Notes under the pieces: generated by a model
What the model saw: the letters and a program-made list of their open reading frames with translations, nothing else
The model's database searches: none
Told to the model about the DNA's origin: nothing
In this document: one piece after another, positions 30,513 through 41,477 of the stretch
How the letters are laid out: every line of letters starts with the position of its first letter
How positions within the stretch are numbered: the stretch's first letter is position 1
Program-made: the position numbers and the translations under genes
Origin: Mangrovibacter plantisponsor
GTDB lineage: Bacteria; Pseudomonadota; Gammaproteobacteria; Enterobacterales; Enterobacteriaceae
Length of the DNA: 64,000 bases
Direction: 5' to 3'
Assembly (NCBI RefSeq): GCF_003182475.1
Contig: NZ_QGTS01000001.1
Span: 103,980-167,979 of the forward strand

Positions 30513-32087
30513 TCATGCCTGGCGGGCAAGCAGAGCCTCAAATGATTCGCTATCGCTTTCTTCCAGCACTTTCTGGCGCGTTACAGACGCATCACGCTCA
30601 CGGTCAAAATCGGCCTGAGTGAGGATCTCCAGCGGTTCCTTCATTAACAGCTCGCGGTAATGAGCAGCCAGCGCTTTACCTGTACCACCAATACCATTAT
30701 CGATCATAGATCGTAAAATACGCGCTGAATAGGTTAATTCAGGGTTCTCAAAGCTGGCAACCAGTTGATCGCAAACATTCTGGTAAGCCGGGGTATCTGC
30801 CATGGCATCCAGTGTTTGAGCCACACGCCGCAAATCAGCAAACAGAGCCATACCCAATTCTTTCAGAGTATGCTGCGTTGCCTGGCAGCCTGTTTCAAGC
30901 ATGGCAAACATATCCAGCATCAGGCCAGGTTTGCGCCCTTCAATAATGACCTTGTTCCAGTTTTTACGGGTACAGGCCAGCTCATCTTTGTTCATTTCTG
31001 GTGCATCAGCAAGCACACACCAAATCATAAACAAGTCGAGGAAACGTACCTGGTTTTCATCCACACCAATAGGTGAGAAGGGGTTAATATCGAGCGAACG
31101 TACCTCAATATACTCCACACCACCACGCAGCAACGCATCTGATGGCGATTCACCCGGCCGGGTAACTCGCTTAGGCCGAATAGGGGCATACAGCTCATTT
31201 TCAATCTGCAAAATATTGGTGTTCAGCTGTAACCACTGACCATTCTTTTGCAGCCCCAACTCACTGTATTCCAGTGAAGGAGTATGGATAGCCTGTTTCA
31301 GGTTCTCAACATAGCTTGAAAGGTGGTTATAAGTGATATTCAGCTGGCTCTGGGATTTATTGGTATACCCCAGGTCGCTGAGACGTAGTGATGTACCGTA
31401 TGGCAGGTAATACAGGCCATTTTCCGTCTGCTCAAAAGGCAACGCACTCGGTTTGCCTTGCAGGAACGAAGAGCAAATCGCCGGCGATGCCCCAAACAAA
31501 TAAGGAATAACCCAGCCAAAACGGTAGTAGTTACGAATCAGGCGGAAATAGCCTTCAGAAATAGCTTCCTTACCACTTACTTCGTCGGTAATGCCAGCTC
31601 TCGCCTGCCAGAAAGACAGTGGCAGCGAAAAGTTGTAATGCACGCCAGAAATGGTTTGCATCAATGCCCCGTAACGGTTTTTCAACCCTTCACGGTAGAG
31701 TGTTTTAAAACGCCCAAGATTTGAACTGCCATATTGCGCCAGTTCAATATCCTGCCCATTTTCAATAAAACACGGCATACTCAGCGGCCACATCCGTTCA
31801 TCACCAATGTTGTTCGCTGTATGGCGGTGTAAATCCCGCATAAAGCGCAGCATATGGTCGATATCGCGGTCTACTGGCGTAATAAACTCCAGCAGGGCTT
31901 CGGCAAAGTCTGTGGTAATCCATTTATGTGTCAGCGCAGCACCAAGGCTCTCCGGGTGCCCTGTTGTGGCAAGCGAGCCATCAGGTGCAACGCGCAGTGT
32001 TTCACGTTCCAGCCCGCGGCGAAGACCCGCAACCGCTTGTGGATGTTGTTCAAGCCAGGCTAATGCCTGTGATACGTCAGGGATCAA
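30513..32087 (-). CDS. gshA: Glutamate-cysteine ligase GshA
   Basis: The 524-residue cytoplasmic enzyme makes gamma-glutamylcysteine, the first step of glutathione synthesis. It begins at a TTG (32087), as in E. coli, preceded by a strong GGGAGG. Conserved parts are [44 protein letters not shown] and [19 protein letters not shown]. coli GshA has 518 residues. The micA terminator lies just past its stop. Confidence 0.97.
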   Translation of the reverse strand: MIPDVSQALAWLEQHPQAVAGLRRGLERETLRVAPDGSLATTGHPESLGAALTHKWITTDFAEALLEFITPVDRDIDHMLRFMRDLHRHTANNIGDERMWPLSMPCFIENGQDIELAQYGSSNLGRFKTLYREGLKNRYGALMQTISGVHYNFSLPLSFWQARAGITDEVSGKEAISEGYFRLIRNYYRFGWVIPYLFGASPAICSSFLQGKPSALPFEQTENGLYYLPYGTSLRLSDLGYTNKSQSQLNITYNHLSSYVENLKQAIHTPSLEYSELGLQKNGQWLQLNTNILQIENELYAPIRPKRVTRPGESPSDALLRGGVEYIEVRSLDINPFSPIGVDENQVRFLDLFMIWCVLADAPEMNKDELACTRKNWNKVIIEGRKPGLMLDMFAMLETGCQATQHTLKELGMALFADLRRVAQTLDAMADTPAYQNVCDQLVASFENPELTYSARILRSMIDNGIGGTGKALAAHYRELLMKEPLEILTQADFDRERDASVTRQKVLEESDSESFEALLARQA

Positions 32088-32278
32088 ATTGACCTCCCGC
32101 CTGTCAAAATTCTTCTGTTAAGCATAATTGTAATGGTTGACGAATAAAGGTCACTCCTGGCGAGTAATAATCCTGTTTGCCGGAAACGAAAGTTACCAGG
32201 CAGGCTGCTCCAGTATTGTGAGCACTGACACCACGCCCTGACCTTTCGCACATCAACAACAATTACCCGCCTGCTGTT

Positions 32279-32710
32279 TTACCCTTGCCACCATGCCATC
32301 CCTTGTACTGTTACCAGCATGATAAATACATAACGCAGTGCCTTACCCAGGCACAACCAGAGGACTACCGGCCCCCAGGCCATACGCAGCCATCCGGCCA
32401 TTAAACACAACAAATCCCCAATCAACGGTAACCAACTCAATAGTAGCGTAACGGGGCCAAACCGATTTAACCACTGTAAGGCCCTGTCATGCCGTTGACT
32501 GGTTTCCCGCAACGGGAACAGGCGCCCTAGAATAACGTTTGTCAGACCGCCAAGGCTATTACCGATTGATGCGGTTATGACTAATAACCAGGGGGAACTG
32601 TTTCCGGCAAGTAATAACCCCGCCAGCACAGCCTCCGAACTTCCTGGTAACAATGTGGCACTCAGAAAGCTACTGGTAAATAAAGACAGAACGGGTAGCC
32701 AGTCATTCAC
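32279..32710 (-). CDS. yqaA: DedA-like inner-membrane protein YqaA
   Basis: The 143-residue protein has four predicted membrane segments and the SNARE-associated/VTT-like pattern seen in DedA relatives (LPGSSEAVLAGLL, NSLGGLTNVILGRLFP, LLSWLPLIGDLLCLMAGWLRM). E. coli YqaA has 142 residues; function is not established. Its start overlaps the end of yqaB by 4 bp (ATGA), so the pair is co-translated. Confidence 0.93.
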   Translation of the reverse strand: MNDWLPVLSLFTSSFLSATLLPGSSEAVLAGLLLAGNSSPWLLVITASIGNSLGGLTNVILGRLFPLRETSQRHDRALQWLNRFGPVTLLLSWLPLIGDLLCLMAGWLRMAWGPVVLWLCLGKALRYVFIMLVTVQGMAWWQG

Positions 32711-33273
32711 AGTGTGCGAACGTCCACAACAGCCATTCCAGCTCGTTGTGCGGCCTCAATACCAAAATCCGCATCTTCAAATACGATACACTTATGTGCT
32801 GCCACCCCCATTAACTCGGCACAGCGCAAAAATGTATCAGGAGCAGGTTTATGGTGCTCGACGTCATCGGCGGTGACTACAGCATCAAAGTACTGGCGTA
32901 GCCCCAGATGATTTAACAGCAACCCGGCCACACGGCTTTCACTCCCGGTGCCAACCGCCATCGGTTTCTTGCCATACCAGGCTTTCACCACTTCAATTAA
33001 AGGCAATGGTGTCACGCTGTCCAGCAACATGGTTTTTACCAGCGCTGTTTTTTCATCTGCCAGCGCATGAGGAGAGAGTGAGCCATTATTCCCGTTGATA
33101 ATCGCCTCGGCGATTTTCCAGGTGGGTGCGCCATTCAGGGCGATAATGGCCTGTTCATCCAGTTGCATATCATAGCGAGCCAGTACGGTACGCCAGGCTT
33201 TACGATGCGTGGGTTCGGTATCCAGAATTGTGCCGTCCATATCGAATATCAGGCCATCATACTGTGTATACAT
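32707..33273 (-). CDS. yqaB: Fructose-1-phosphatase-type HAD phosphatase
   Basis: The 188-residue haloacid dehalogenase-like phosphatase has motif I DMDGTILDTEP (nucleophile and general-acid aspartates), motif II AVGTGS, the lysine of HHKPAPDTF and motif IV FEDADFGIEAA. E. coli YqaB removes phosphate from fructose 1-phosphate and 6-phosphogluconate. I chose the ATG at 33273, which gives the canonical MYTQYDGLIFDMDG; the open frame extends 22 codons further without support. Confidence 0.95.
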   Translation of the reverse strand: MYTQYDGLIFDMDGTILDTEPTHRKAWRTVLARYDMQLDEQAIIALNGAPTWKIAEAIINGNNGSLSPHALADEKTALVKTMLLDSVTPLPLIEVVKAWYGKKPMAVGTGSESRVAGLLLNHLGLRQYFDAVVTADDVEHHKPAPDTFLRCAELMGVAAHKCIVFEDADFGIEAAQRAGMAVVDVRTL

Positions 33274-33595
33274 CGAAACCTCCGGCAAGATGAAAAGAGA
33301 GGCTACTTTAGCGCACCTGGTAATATTTGTCGCTGCCAAAGGTGTATTGCCCGCATTTACCTGCCGAATTAACCCTTTTAATAAAAAGGGAATTCTGTTT
33401 ATATCGCCTGTTTATATTATCTGTTCACACCGGCCACCAGGATAGCTCAGGTAAGCACAGGTTAACGATTAAACCGAAGCAGTAAGAGCACAGGCGGCAG
33501 CGTGCTGAAATAAAGCAGCAAACAGAAATCAAGTTAGTGGATTAAATCAGGAAAATTCAGAGAGAGTGTGTGGAATATACAGAGGAACAAGAAGA
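33274..33595. other. Intergenic region between yqaB and the tRNA cluster
   Basis: About 320 bp without a gene. It holds the yqaB promoter region and the 3' end of the leftward tRNA transcript. A CCCTTTT/AAAAGGG stem at 33373-33390 could be part of the tRNA operon terminator. Confidence 0.45.
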
Positions 33596-33672
33596 TGGTG
33601 CATCCGGGAGGATTCGAACCTCCGACCGCTCGGTTCGTAGCCGAGTACTCTATCCAGCTGAGCTACGGATGC
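33596..33672 (-). tRNA. argQ: tRNA-Arg (anticodon ACG)
   Basis: A 77-nt gene whose minus strand reads GCATCCGTAGCTCAGCTGGA... with anticodon loop CTACGAA, T arm GGTTCGAATCC and encoded CCA. It matches E. coli tRNA-Arg-ACG. The exact member name within the arg cluster is by position. Confidence 0.96.
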
Positions 33673-33710
33673 ATCGGGTATGACATAAAACTGGCGCATA
33701 AAAGCAGAAA

Positions 33711-33787
33711 TGGTGCATCCGGGAGGATTCGAACCTCCGACCGCTCGGTTCGTAGCCGAGTACTCTATCCAGCTGAGCTACGGATGC
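33711..33787 (-). tRNA. argZ: tRNA-Arg (anticodon ACG)
   Basis: A second copy, identical over all 77 nt to the one at 33596, including the encoded CCA, 38 bp away. The member name is by position. Confidence 0.96.
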
Positions 33788-33913
33788 ATCGGAATAACTA
33801 CTTTACTGCTAACCTTTATTACTACTAAAGCAATAAAGGATATAACGCATTCTGAAAGGCTCTGTACTGCATTACCTTTCTTACCATTGGGTTAACAATG
33901 GCAACCTCACGAC

Positions 33914-33931
33914 CACTACATTAATGTAGTG
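33914..33931. repeat. 18-bp perfect palindrome in the tRNA spacer
   Basis: CACTACATTAATGTAGTG is a perfect palindrome in the 179-bp spacer between the second and third Arg tRNA genes. The other spacer between Arg tRNAs is only 38 bp. E. coli has four Arg tRNA genes here, so the long spacer may mark a lost copy; no tRNA remnant is recognisable in it. Confidence 0.55.
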
Positions 33932-33966
33932 CGTTTACTACCCGCTATTGGTGAGTAAACAAGAGA

Positions 33967-34043
33967 TGGTGCATCCGGGAGGATTCGAACCTCCGACCGC
34001 TCGGTTCGTAGCCGAGTACTCTATCCAGCTGAGCTACGGATGC
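33967..34043 (-). tRNA. argV: tRNA-Arg (anticodon ACG)
   Basis: Third identical 77-nt Arg tRNA, four bp from the Ser tRNA. The name is by position in the serV-arg cluster. Confidence 0.96.
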
Positions 34044-34047
34044 AAAA

Positions 34048-34140
34048 TGGCGGTGAGAGAGGGATTCGAACCCTCGATGCAGCTTTTGACCGCATACTCC
34101 CTTAGCAGGGGAGCGCCTTCAGCCTCTCGGCCATCTCACC
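34048..34140 (-). tRNA. serV: tRNA-Ser (anticodon GCU)
   Basis: A 93-nt class II tRNA gene with a long variable arm, minus strand starting GGTGAGATGGCCGAGAGGCT, anticodon loop CTGCTAA, T arm GGGTTCGAATCCC and encoded CCA. It matches E. coli serV with compensated changes in the acceptor and T stems. It heads the leftward tRNA cluster after csrA. Confidence 0.96.
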
Positions 34141-34427
34141 ACACGCCTCTTGCGAGGAACCCCGAAGAACTTGTTTCTGCTCATCGGCGTTGCGTGGCGC
34201 ACATATTACTTTCTGAGACTTATAAGTCAAACAATTTTTCCGGAGTTCTAATCGTTTGCACATTTCACAAACAATTCGCCTGTTTTACCAGCGTGAAGCT
34301 GCCTTTTTACCCACAAACAAAGCCTGTCACGCCACTTAAGGCGCAGCAATGTTATGGCATCAGAGCAAGAAAACAGACAGGGAAAACGACAAAAATACGG
34401 AAAAAACCAATTAAAGGCCATGAAGGG
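34141..34427. other. Intergenic region between csrA and the tRNA cluster
   Basis: No gene is visible. It should contain the stable-RNA promoter for the leftward serV-arg cluster; a GC-rich GCGTTGCGTGGCGCAC segment lies about 45-60 bp upstream of serV. Confidence 0.45.
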
Positions 34428-34454
34428 AGCGCCTCGCACAAAATGCGAGACGCT
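34428..34454 (-). terminator. Hairpin after csrA
   Basis: AGCGCCTCGCA and TGCGAGACGCT pair with one mismatch around a 5-base loop, starting six bases after the csrA stop. No U-run follows. Confidence 0.45.
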
Positions 34455-34459
34455 TTAGA

Positions 34460-34645
34460 TCAGTAGCTGGACTGTTGTGACTTTTCAGCCTGGATACGCT
34501 GGTAAATTTCTTCACGGTGTACAGAAACTTCTTTCGGGGCATTCACACCAATGCGCACCTGGTTACCTTTTACCCCAAGAACTGTCACGGTTACCTCATC
34601 ACCAATCATGAGGGTTTCACCAACTCGACGAGTCAGAATCAGCAT
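34460..34645 (-). CDS. csrA: Carbon storage regulator CsrA
   Basis: The 61-residue RNA-binding protein starts [20 protein letters not shown] and has the surface arginine segment [18 protein letters not shown] region (here [10 protein letters not shown]). CsrA dimers bind GGA-containing loops in target messages and control glycogen, motility, biofilm and c-di-GMP enzymes such as the cyclases found here. The leader has AAGGAGCAAAGA before the ATG, a GGA that could serve autoregulation. It lies between alaS and serV as in E. coli. Confidence 0.98.
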
Positions 34646-34878
34646 TCTTTGCTCCTTGAAAGATTAAAAGAGTCGGGTTGCTTGTACCCCGGCTTATCCA
34701 TCATATAACGAGTACCGCCATGGATGACAAACACATATGTGTCAGAAGTCATTGCACAGCCTGCTGTTACTTAGTTTAGCCGATATACGACACTTCAACC
34801 CGACTTTATCATTTTTGCCAGCGCGTTAAAGTCTTAGCGCCATTTATTCACGAAATGGCGCACGTTACGCTTATAATT

Positions 34879-37506
34879 TTACAGTTTGGCAGCTACCCAG
34901 CTTTCAACACTGGCCAGCGCACCTGGCAGTGCCTGTACATCAGACCCACCGGCCTGAGCCATATCGGGGCGGCCACCACCTTTACCACCAACTTGCTGTG
35001 CAACCATGCCGATCAGCTCACCCGCTTTAATACGGTCGGTCAGATCTTTAGATACCCCGGCAATCAACGAAACTTTCCCTTCTGCAGCTGTCCCCAGGAC
35101 AATTACAGTGGAGCCAAGTTGGTTTTTGAGGTCGTCTACCATCGTGCGCAACATTTTCGGTTCAACATCGCTCAACTCACTCACCAGCAGCTTAATGCCT
35201 TTCACATCGACAGCTTTGCTGGACAGGCTGGCACTTTCTTGTACCGCCTGCTGAGCTTTCAGTTGCTGCAATTCTTTCTCAAGCTGACGTGTCCGGTCAA
35301 TCACAGCACGAACTTTATCACCTAAATTGTGACTGTCGCCCTTGAGTAATTGTGCTATATCCGCCAACTCGTCGCTTTGGTTATGCATTACAGCCACCGC
35401 ACCTTCACCTGTTACGGCTTCAATACGGCGAACACCTGCTGCAGTACCTGACTCAGCAACAATATGGAACAGGCCGATATCCCCGGTTCTGCTGGCGTGA
35501 GTACCACCACACAGTTCAGTCGAGAAATCGCCCATGCTCAGTACACGCACGCGCTCATCGTATTTTTCACCGAACAGCGCCATGGCCCCTTTCTCTTTTG
35601 CTGCATCCAGGTCCATCACGTGGGTTTCAATCGGCAAGTTACGGCGAATCTGTGCGTTAACAATATCTTCTACCGCACGAATCTCTTCCGGCTTCATCGC
35701 TTCAAAATGCGAGAAGTCGAAACGCAGTGCTTTATCATTAACCAGTGAACCTTTCTGCGCAACATGAGTGCCAAGCACCTGACGCAGTGCCGCATGCAAT
35801 AAGTGAGTTGCAGAGTGGTTAAGGCGAATACGTGAGCGGCGCGCCTCATCAACCTGGGCATTCACGCTGTCGCCAACTTTAAGAACACCCGTTGAGACAG
35901 TACCCTGGTGGCCAATTGCCTGGCCATATTTCTGTGTATCAGACACAGTGAAGGTGGCATTAGCAGACTTCAGTTCACCAGTATCACCAACCTGGCCACC
36001 AGACTCACCATAGAACGGGGTTTTATCCAGCACAACAACGGCTTCCTGCCCGGCAGCAACCTGTTCGGTTTGCTTACCATCGACAAACAGTGCAGTTACT
36101 TTGCCAGTCACAGCCAGTTCTTCGTAGCCTTTAAATTCAGAGGCGTCATCAACGCGAATCATCGCATTGTAATCCGCGCCAAAACCGCTGGATTCACGGG
36201 CACGGCGGCGTTGTGATTCCATTGCAGCTTCAAAACCCGCTTCATCAACTTTGATGTTGCGCTCACGGCACACATCTGCAGTTAAGTCTACCGGGAAGCC
36301 GTAGGTATCATACAGGCGGAAAGCTGTTTCGCCATCCAGGGTATCCCCTTTCAGTTGTGCCAGCTCTTCATCCAGCAGTGCCAGACCGCGTTCCAGTGTA
36401 CGGGCAAATTGCTCTTCTTCCGTTTTCAGTACTTGCTCAACCAAAGCCTGCTGGCGTTGCAAATCTTCGCCTGCCGCACCCATAACCTGAACTAATGGCG
36501 CAACCAGTTTGTAGAAGAAGGTGTCTTTCGCACCCAGCATATTACCGTGACGAATTGCACGGCGAATAATACGGCGCAGGACATAACCACGGTTTTCATT
36601 GGATGGTGTAACACCATCGGCAATCAGGAATGCACAGGAACGAATATGGTCGGCAATTACTCGCAGTGATTTGCTGCCCAAATCCGTCGCGCCAGTTACT
36701 TCCGCAACTGATTTGATAAGATTGCGGAACAAATCAATATCGTAGTTTGAATTCACATGCTGCAGAACAGCGGCAATACGCTCCAGCCCCATACCGGTAT
36801 CAACCGAAGGCTTCGGTAGCGGAACCATAGAGCCGTCAGCCTGGCGGTTAAACTGCATGAAGACGATGTTCCAGATTTCAATATAACGGTCGCCGTCTTC
36901 TTCCGGGCTCCCCGGAGGCCCACCCCAAATATGGTCGCCATGATCATAGAAAATTTCAGAACATGGGCCACAAGGACCGGTATCACCCATCTGCCAGAAG
37001 TTATCTGATGCGTAAGGCGCGCCTTTATTATCGCCAATGCGAATAATACGCTCACGCGGAACACCAACTTCTTTTTCCCAGATAGCGTACGCCTCGTCAT
37101 CGCTTTCATAGACGGTTACCCAGAGGCGGTCTTTGGGCAGGTTGAACCACTGCTCACCTGTCAGCAGTTCCCAGGCGAACTGGATAGCATCATGCTTGAA
37201 GTAATCACCAAAGCTGAAGTTACCCAGCATTTCAAAGAAGGTGTGATGGCGTGCGGTGTAACCTACGTTTTCGAGGTCATTATGTTTACCACCGGCCCGC
37301 ACACAACGCTGCGCGGTTGTCGCACGCGAGTAATTACGTTTATCAAGACCAAGGAAAACATCCTTGAACTGGTTCATCCCGGCGTTGGTAAACAGCAATG
37401 TCGGGTCGTTATTTGGAATCAGGGAGCTACTTGCAACAACCTGATGTCCCTTGCTATGGAAAAAGTCGAGAAACGCCTGACGGATCTCAGCGGTGCTCTT
37501 GCTCAT
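34879..37506 (-). CDS. alaS: Alanyl-tRNA synthetase
   Basis: The 875-residue enzyme (E. coli 876) charges tRNA-Ala and edits mischarged Ser/Gly. Visible parts are the N-terminal class II core ([33 protein letters not shown]), the editing domain zinc motif [16 protein letters not shown] with a later [13 protein letters not shown], a coiled coil (about 715-760) and the C-Ala domain with [15 protein letters not shown]. It lies between recX and csrA, the conserved order. Confidence 0.98.
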   Translation of the reverse strand: MSKSTAEIRQAFLDFFHSKGHQVVASSSLIPNNDPTLLFTNAGMNQFKDVFLGLDKRNYSRATTAQRCVRAGGKHNDLENVGYTARHHTFFEMLGNFSFGDYFKHDAIQFAWELLTGEQWFNLPKDRLWVTVYESDDEAYAIWEKEVGVPRERIIRIGDNKGAPYASDNFWQMGDTGPCGPCSEIFYDHGDHIWGGPPGSPEEDGDRYIEIWNIVFMQFNRQADGSMVPLPKPSVDTGMGLERIAAVLQHVNSNYDIDLFRNLIKSVAEVTGATDLGSKSLRVIADHIRSCAFLIADGVTPSNENRGYVLRRIIRRAIRHGNMLGAKDTFFYKLVAPLVQVMGAAGEDLQRQQALVEQVLKTEEEQFARTLERGLALLDEELAQLKGDTLDGETAFRLYDTYGFPVDLTADVCRERNIKVDEAGFEAAMESQRRRARESSGFGADYNAMIRVDDASEFKGYEELAVTGKVTALFVDGKQTEQVAAGQEAVVVLDKTPFYGESGGQVGDTGELKSANATFTVSDTQKYGQAIGHQGTVSTGVLKVGDSVNAQVDEARRSRIRLNHSATHLLHAALRQVLGTHVAQKGSLVNDKALRFDFSHFEAMKPEEIRAVEDIVNAQIRRNLPIETHVMDLDAAKEKGAMALFGEKYDERVRVLSMGDFSTELCGGTHASRTGDIGLFHIVAESGTAAGVRRIEAVTGEGAVAVMHNQSDELADIAQLLKGDSHNLGDKVRAVIDRTRQLEKELQQLKAQQAVQESASLSSKAVDVKGIKLLVSELSDVEPKMLRTMVDDLKNQLGSTVIVLGTAAEGKVSLIAGVSKDLTDRIKAGELIGMVAQQVGGKGGGRPDMAQAGGSDVQALPGALASVESWVAAKL

Positions 37507-37663
37507 AATTATCCTGAAATCAAGCTAACGGAGTCTTGTAAAACCACCATGATAAACGCTATTACGCTTTCATGTGCGCTTTTACCGGGAAAAAAGTGGG
37601 AATAAGATATGTTTTCTTAGCGGGGAAGTAAAATCCCTATGCGCCCGGTTGGTAAAAATTCTG

Positions 37664-38338
37664 TCACAGCTCATCATATTCTGAGTAAATCTGCTGTATC
37701 TCTTCCATGTAAAAACCACGGTATTGCAGGAAACGTTGCACTTTGATTTTCTCCGGGAAGCCCGCAGGCAGTGGGGTACCGAATTTACGCTGGGCTACGT
37801 CCCGGGCCAGTGCGCACCAGTCGCCTTCAAAAGCTCTAAAAGCGCTGTCAATTTCGTCACGCCCTACGCCTTTCTGCTGCATTTCCTGGCGGATGCGTTG
37901 CGCCCCATACCCTTTACGGTAACGGCTTTCAATGAAACGTACTGCAAAACGGCTGTCGTCAAGCCAGTTATGTTCACGGCAAGTGTTAATAACCTGTTCA
38001 ATTTCCTCTGGCCGCACAGCCTCTGTCTCCTGTTCTTTACTGAACCGGGAAGGAGTGGCTAGTTTACGGCGTAATTCCAGTTCACTGTGGTCACGCATAG
38101 CCAGCATGCGCACTGCGCGTTCCTGCAAACCACGCACCCGCTCTTCAGGTGTTTTTGGCGTGTTTTTTCTCTGTGTGGTACGCGGCACAGGTGCATTTTG
38201 TTGCCCGTGAATAACCCGGCCTGGTAATGATTCATCTTCACCCGGCGTCCCTGATGTATTGTGCCGCACCTTTTGCTCATCAGGTTCGCAAGGTTCAACG
38301 GAAAGAGAGAACGGTTTGGATGAAGGGGAACGGGGCAT
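37664..38338 (-). CDS. recX: Recombination regulator RecX with an N-terminal extension
   Basis: The C-terminal ~155 residues are RecX: RAVRMLAMRDHSELELRRKL, WLDDSRFAVRFIESRYRKGYGAQRIRQE, DWCALARDVAQRKFG and QRFLQYRGFYMEEIQQIY. RecX caps RecA filaments and blocks their growth. The protein as read has 224 residues against 166 in E. coli; the first ~65 are polar, Pro/Arg/Glu-rich and probably disordered. I keep the ATG at 38338 because GGAG lies eight bases upstream and no internal ATG or well-placed GTG offers a typical RecX start. It follows recA by 245 bp on the same strand. Confidence 0.92.
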   Translation of the reverse strand: MPRSPSSKPFSLSVEPCEPDEQKVRHNTSGTPGEDESLPGRVIHGQQNAPVPRTTQRKNTPKTPEERVRGLQERAVRMLAMRDHSELELRRKLATPSRFSKEQETEAVRPEEIEQVINTCREHNWLDDSRFAVRFIESRYRKGYGAQRIRQEMQQKGVGRDEIDSAFRAFEGDWCALARDVAQRKFGTPLPAGFPEKIKVQRFLQYRGFYMEEIQQIYSEYDEL

Positions 38339-38360
38339 AAAGTGGACTCCAGAAATAGTT

Positions 38361-38382
38361 CAGGGCTGCCGAAGCAGCCCTG
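38361..38382 (-). terminator. recA-recX attenuating terminator
   Basis: CAGGGCTGC (38361-38369), loop CGAA and GCAGCCCTG (38374-38382) form a tight 9-bp stem in the recA-recX gap with only a weak U stretch after it on the minus strand. In E. coli recX is expressed by partial read-through of such a terminator after recA. Confidence 0.65.
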
Positions 38383-38394
38383 ATTATATTCAGT

Positions 38395-38560
38395 ACATTC
38401 GTTCTGTACATTTGCTCTGTACATTCGTTCAGTGAATTCATGCAATGCATTCATTCCCAAGAGCAATTCCAAACAATGCATCAAAACAGTCATTCAAAAC
38501 AGTTATTCAAAACAATAGCTCAGAATAATCATTCAGAACTGCCTGTAACCAGAACGACGT
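38395..38560. repeat. Low-complexity imperfect repeats between recA and recX
   Basis: The gap consists largely of degenerate short repeats built on CATTC, (C)TGTACATT and ATTCAAAACA, for example CATTCAAAACAGTTATTCAAAACAATA. The copies are imperfect and drift in length (about 11-14 bp). No gene is present. Replication-slippage growth is the likely origin. Confidence 0.6.
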
Positions 38561-38583
38561 ACCTTCAGCACAGTGCGCCTGGA

Positions 38584-39696
<1,113 letters not shown>

Positions 39697-39721
39697 TCAC
39701 GAATGCTGTTTTGTTGAACTG

Positions 39722-39749
39722 ATTATACTGTACAATCATACAGTATCAA
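39722..39749 (-). promoter_or_regulatory. recA promoter with LexA box
   Basis: Read on the minus strand: TTGATA (39749-39744), a 16-bp spacer that is itself the LexA box CTGTATGATTGTACAG (39743-39728), and TATAAT (39727-39722). LexA bound here blocks polymerase, so recA is SOS-induced. The layout is the same as in E. coli. Confidence 0.95.
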
Positions 39750-40255
39750 GCAATTTGTAGAAAATCTTCTGCCAGGGTTTTAAGAGCAAAGGCTGTCGCC
39801 TGGCGGCGCACGGCTTCTCTGTCACCACTAAAATACTGGCGGCAGGCGGTTACTTTCCCGTTTTGGGCGCTGAACCCAAACCAGACAGTACCCACTGGTT
39901 TTTCCGCACTTCCACCGCCCGGGCCCGCAATACCACTGACCGCAATAGCGAAAGAGGCTTCAGCCGCCTGCATGGCTCCAAGAGCCATTTCACGGACAAC
40001 CTGCTCACTGACCGCGCCATAACTCAGTAATGTTTCCGGGAGAACCCCAATCATTGCCTGTTTGGCATCATTACTGTAAGTCACGAAACCACGCTCAAAC
40101 CAGGCGGAACTCCCGGCGATATCAGTAATAACTTTCGCAATCCAGCCCCCGGTGCAGGACTCGGCTGTCGTCAGTGTTGCTTTCTGTTGCAGCAGCGCTT
40201 CACCTACCTGTTCACTGAGCTGCATTAAAGCCTGGTCACTCATTATATTGCCCAT
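39746..40255 (-). CDS. pncC: NMN amidohydrolase PncC (CinA C-terminal family)
   Basis: The enzyme deamidates nicotinamide mononucleotide in NAD recycling. The family core is TTAESCTGGWIAKVITDIAGSSAWF (split here: TTAESCTGGW with the catalytic Ser, then AGSSAWFERGFVTYSN) and SGIAGPGGGSAEKPVGTVW. From the ATG at 40255, which has GTGGAGG upstream, it has 169 residues; the ATG at 40243 gives 165, the E. coli length, but lacks its own site. It lies between mltB and recA as in E. coli (ygaD). Its last few codons overlap the recA promoter region. Confidence 0.94.
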   Translation of the reverse strand: MGNIMSDQALMQLSEQVGEALLQQKATLTTAESCTGGWIAKVITDIAGSSAWFERGFVTYSNDAKQAMIGVLPETLLSYGAVSEQVVREMALGAMQAAEASFAIAVSGIAGPGGGSAEKPVGTVWFGFSAQNGKVTACRQYFSGDREAVRRQATAFALKTLAEDFLQIA

Positions 40256-40391
40256 TGTACCTCCACTTTTTTTGCGCTGGCTACGCGCGCCAGCCCGCAA
40301 TGCCCGGAAGTGTTCAACTCTGCGGGCTGTGCCGAAAAACACGCCCGCAGACGGGCACTGACGCAGAGCATACCGCCCTCAGGGCAAATAC

Positions 40392-41477
40392 CTATTGCCC
40401 TCGCGCCTGGGAAACTGCCAGCCCCAGTTGCCAAACTGCCATTGCATAATGGGTACTGTGGTTATAACGGGTTATGGCATAAAAGTTTGGCAGCCCGTAC
40501 CAGTACTGATAAGAAGTGCCCATATCCAGCCTTAACAGGCTGACTTGCTGATGTGTGCCAAGAGGTTGCTGTGGCGTTAACCCCGCCATTGTCAGCATCG
40601 ACGGGCTGTATTTCGTGTTGTAACCGCTATCCAGACCAGGAGCCTGGCCATTTGCCATAATAGCGACCTGGTCGCCAGGCACCCAGCCGTTGGCTTTAAA
40701 GTAATTAGCAACACTACCAATCGCATCAACCGGATCCCATAAATTAATATGGCCATCACCGTTAAAATCAACCGCATATTGTTTAAAGGAGGAAGGCATA
40801 AACTGCCCATAGCCCATCGCCCCGGCGAAAGATCCACGTAAATCCAGCGGATCATCACCTTCAGAGCGGGCCATCAGCAAGAAGGTTTCCAGTTCCCCCT
40901 GGAAATAAGTGGCGCGGCGTGGGTAATCAAAGGAGAGCGTCGCCAGCGCATCAAGTATGCGGGTTTTCCCCATGACTCTGCCCCAGCGCGTTTCTACACC
41001 AATAATACCCACGATAATTTCCGGTGGAACGCCGTACACCTGCCATGCACGGTTAAGTGCATCCTGATACTGATTCCAGAACACCACACCATTTTGTACG
41101 TTGTCGGGTGTAATAAATTTTTGGCGGTAACGCAACCATGCGCCATTTGGCCCGGTAGGAGCGGTTGCCTTTGGCGCCTGCCTGTCCATCAGGCGCAGAA
41201 CATAATCAAGGCGTTTCGCCTGAGATAAGATCTCGTGGAGTTGCTGGCGATCAAAACCATGTTTACTGACCATCATATCAATAAACTGTTCTGCGACCGG
41301 GTTTGTGGCGAAATCACCACTCAGCACCATCTGGTTATGTTGTGGATCCAACAAAAAACCGCCAGATGGCGAGCCCACAGTGGGTGCCGCTACTGGCGTT
41401 TGTGTTTGGGGTTTACTGCTGCACGCTGTGAGTAATAGCGCAACAGGAAGCATAAGAGCATAACGACGTTTCAGCAT
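40392..41477 (-). CDS. mltB: Membrane-bound lytic murein transglycosylase B
   Basis: The 361-residue lipoprotein cuts peptidoglycan glycan strands with 1,6-anhydro ring formation. The signal peptide ends in the lipobox LLTAC, so it is anchored in the outer membrane. The catalytic glutamate is Glu162 in GIIGVETRWG, the same position as in E. coli, and FAGAMGYGQFMPSSFKQYAVD with an EF-hand-like DFNGDGHINLWD segment follows. Length equals E. coli MltB. Confidence 0.97.
   Translation of the reverse strand: MLKRRYALMLPVALLLTACSSKPQTQTPVAAPTVGSPSGGFLLDPQHNQMVLSGDFATNPVAEQFIDMMVSKHGFDRQQLHEILSQAKRLDYVLRLMDRQAPKATAPTGPNGAWLRYRQKFITPDNVQNGVVFWNQYQDALNRAWQVYGVPPEIIVGIIGVETRWGRVMGKTRILDALATLSFDYPRRATYFQGELETFLLMARSEGDDPLDLRGSFAGAMGYGQFMPSSFKQYAVDFNGDGHINLWDPVDAIGSVANYFKANGWVPGDQVAIMANGQAPGLDSGYNTKYSPSMLTMAGLTPQQPLGTHQQVSLLRLDMGTSYQYWYGLPNFYAITRYNHSTHYAMAVWQLGLAVSQARGQ

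Noticed and set aside
33568..34466. Open frames across the tRNA cluster encoding a repeated [15 protein letters not shown] peptide
   Set aside because: The peptide is the plus-strand reading of the minus-strand Arg tRNA genes, repeated because the tRNAs are identical.
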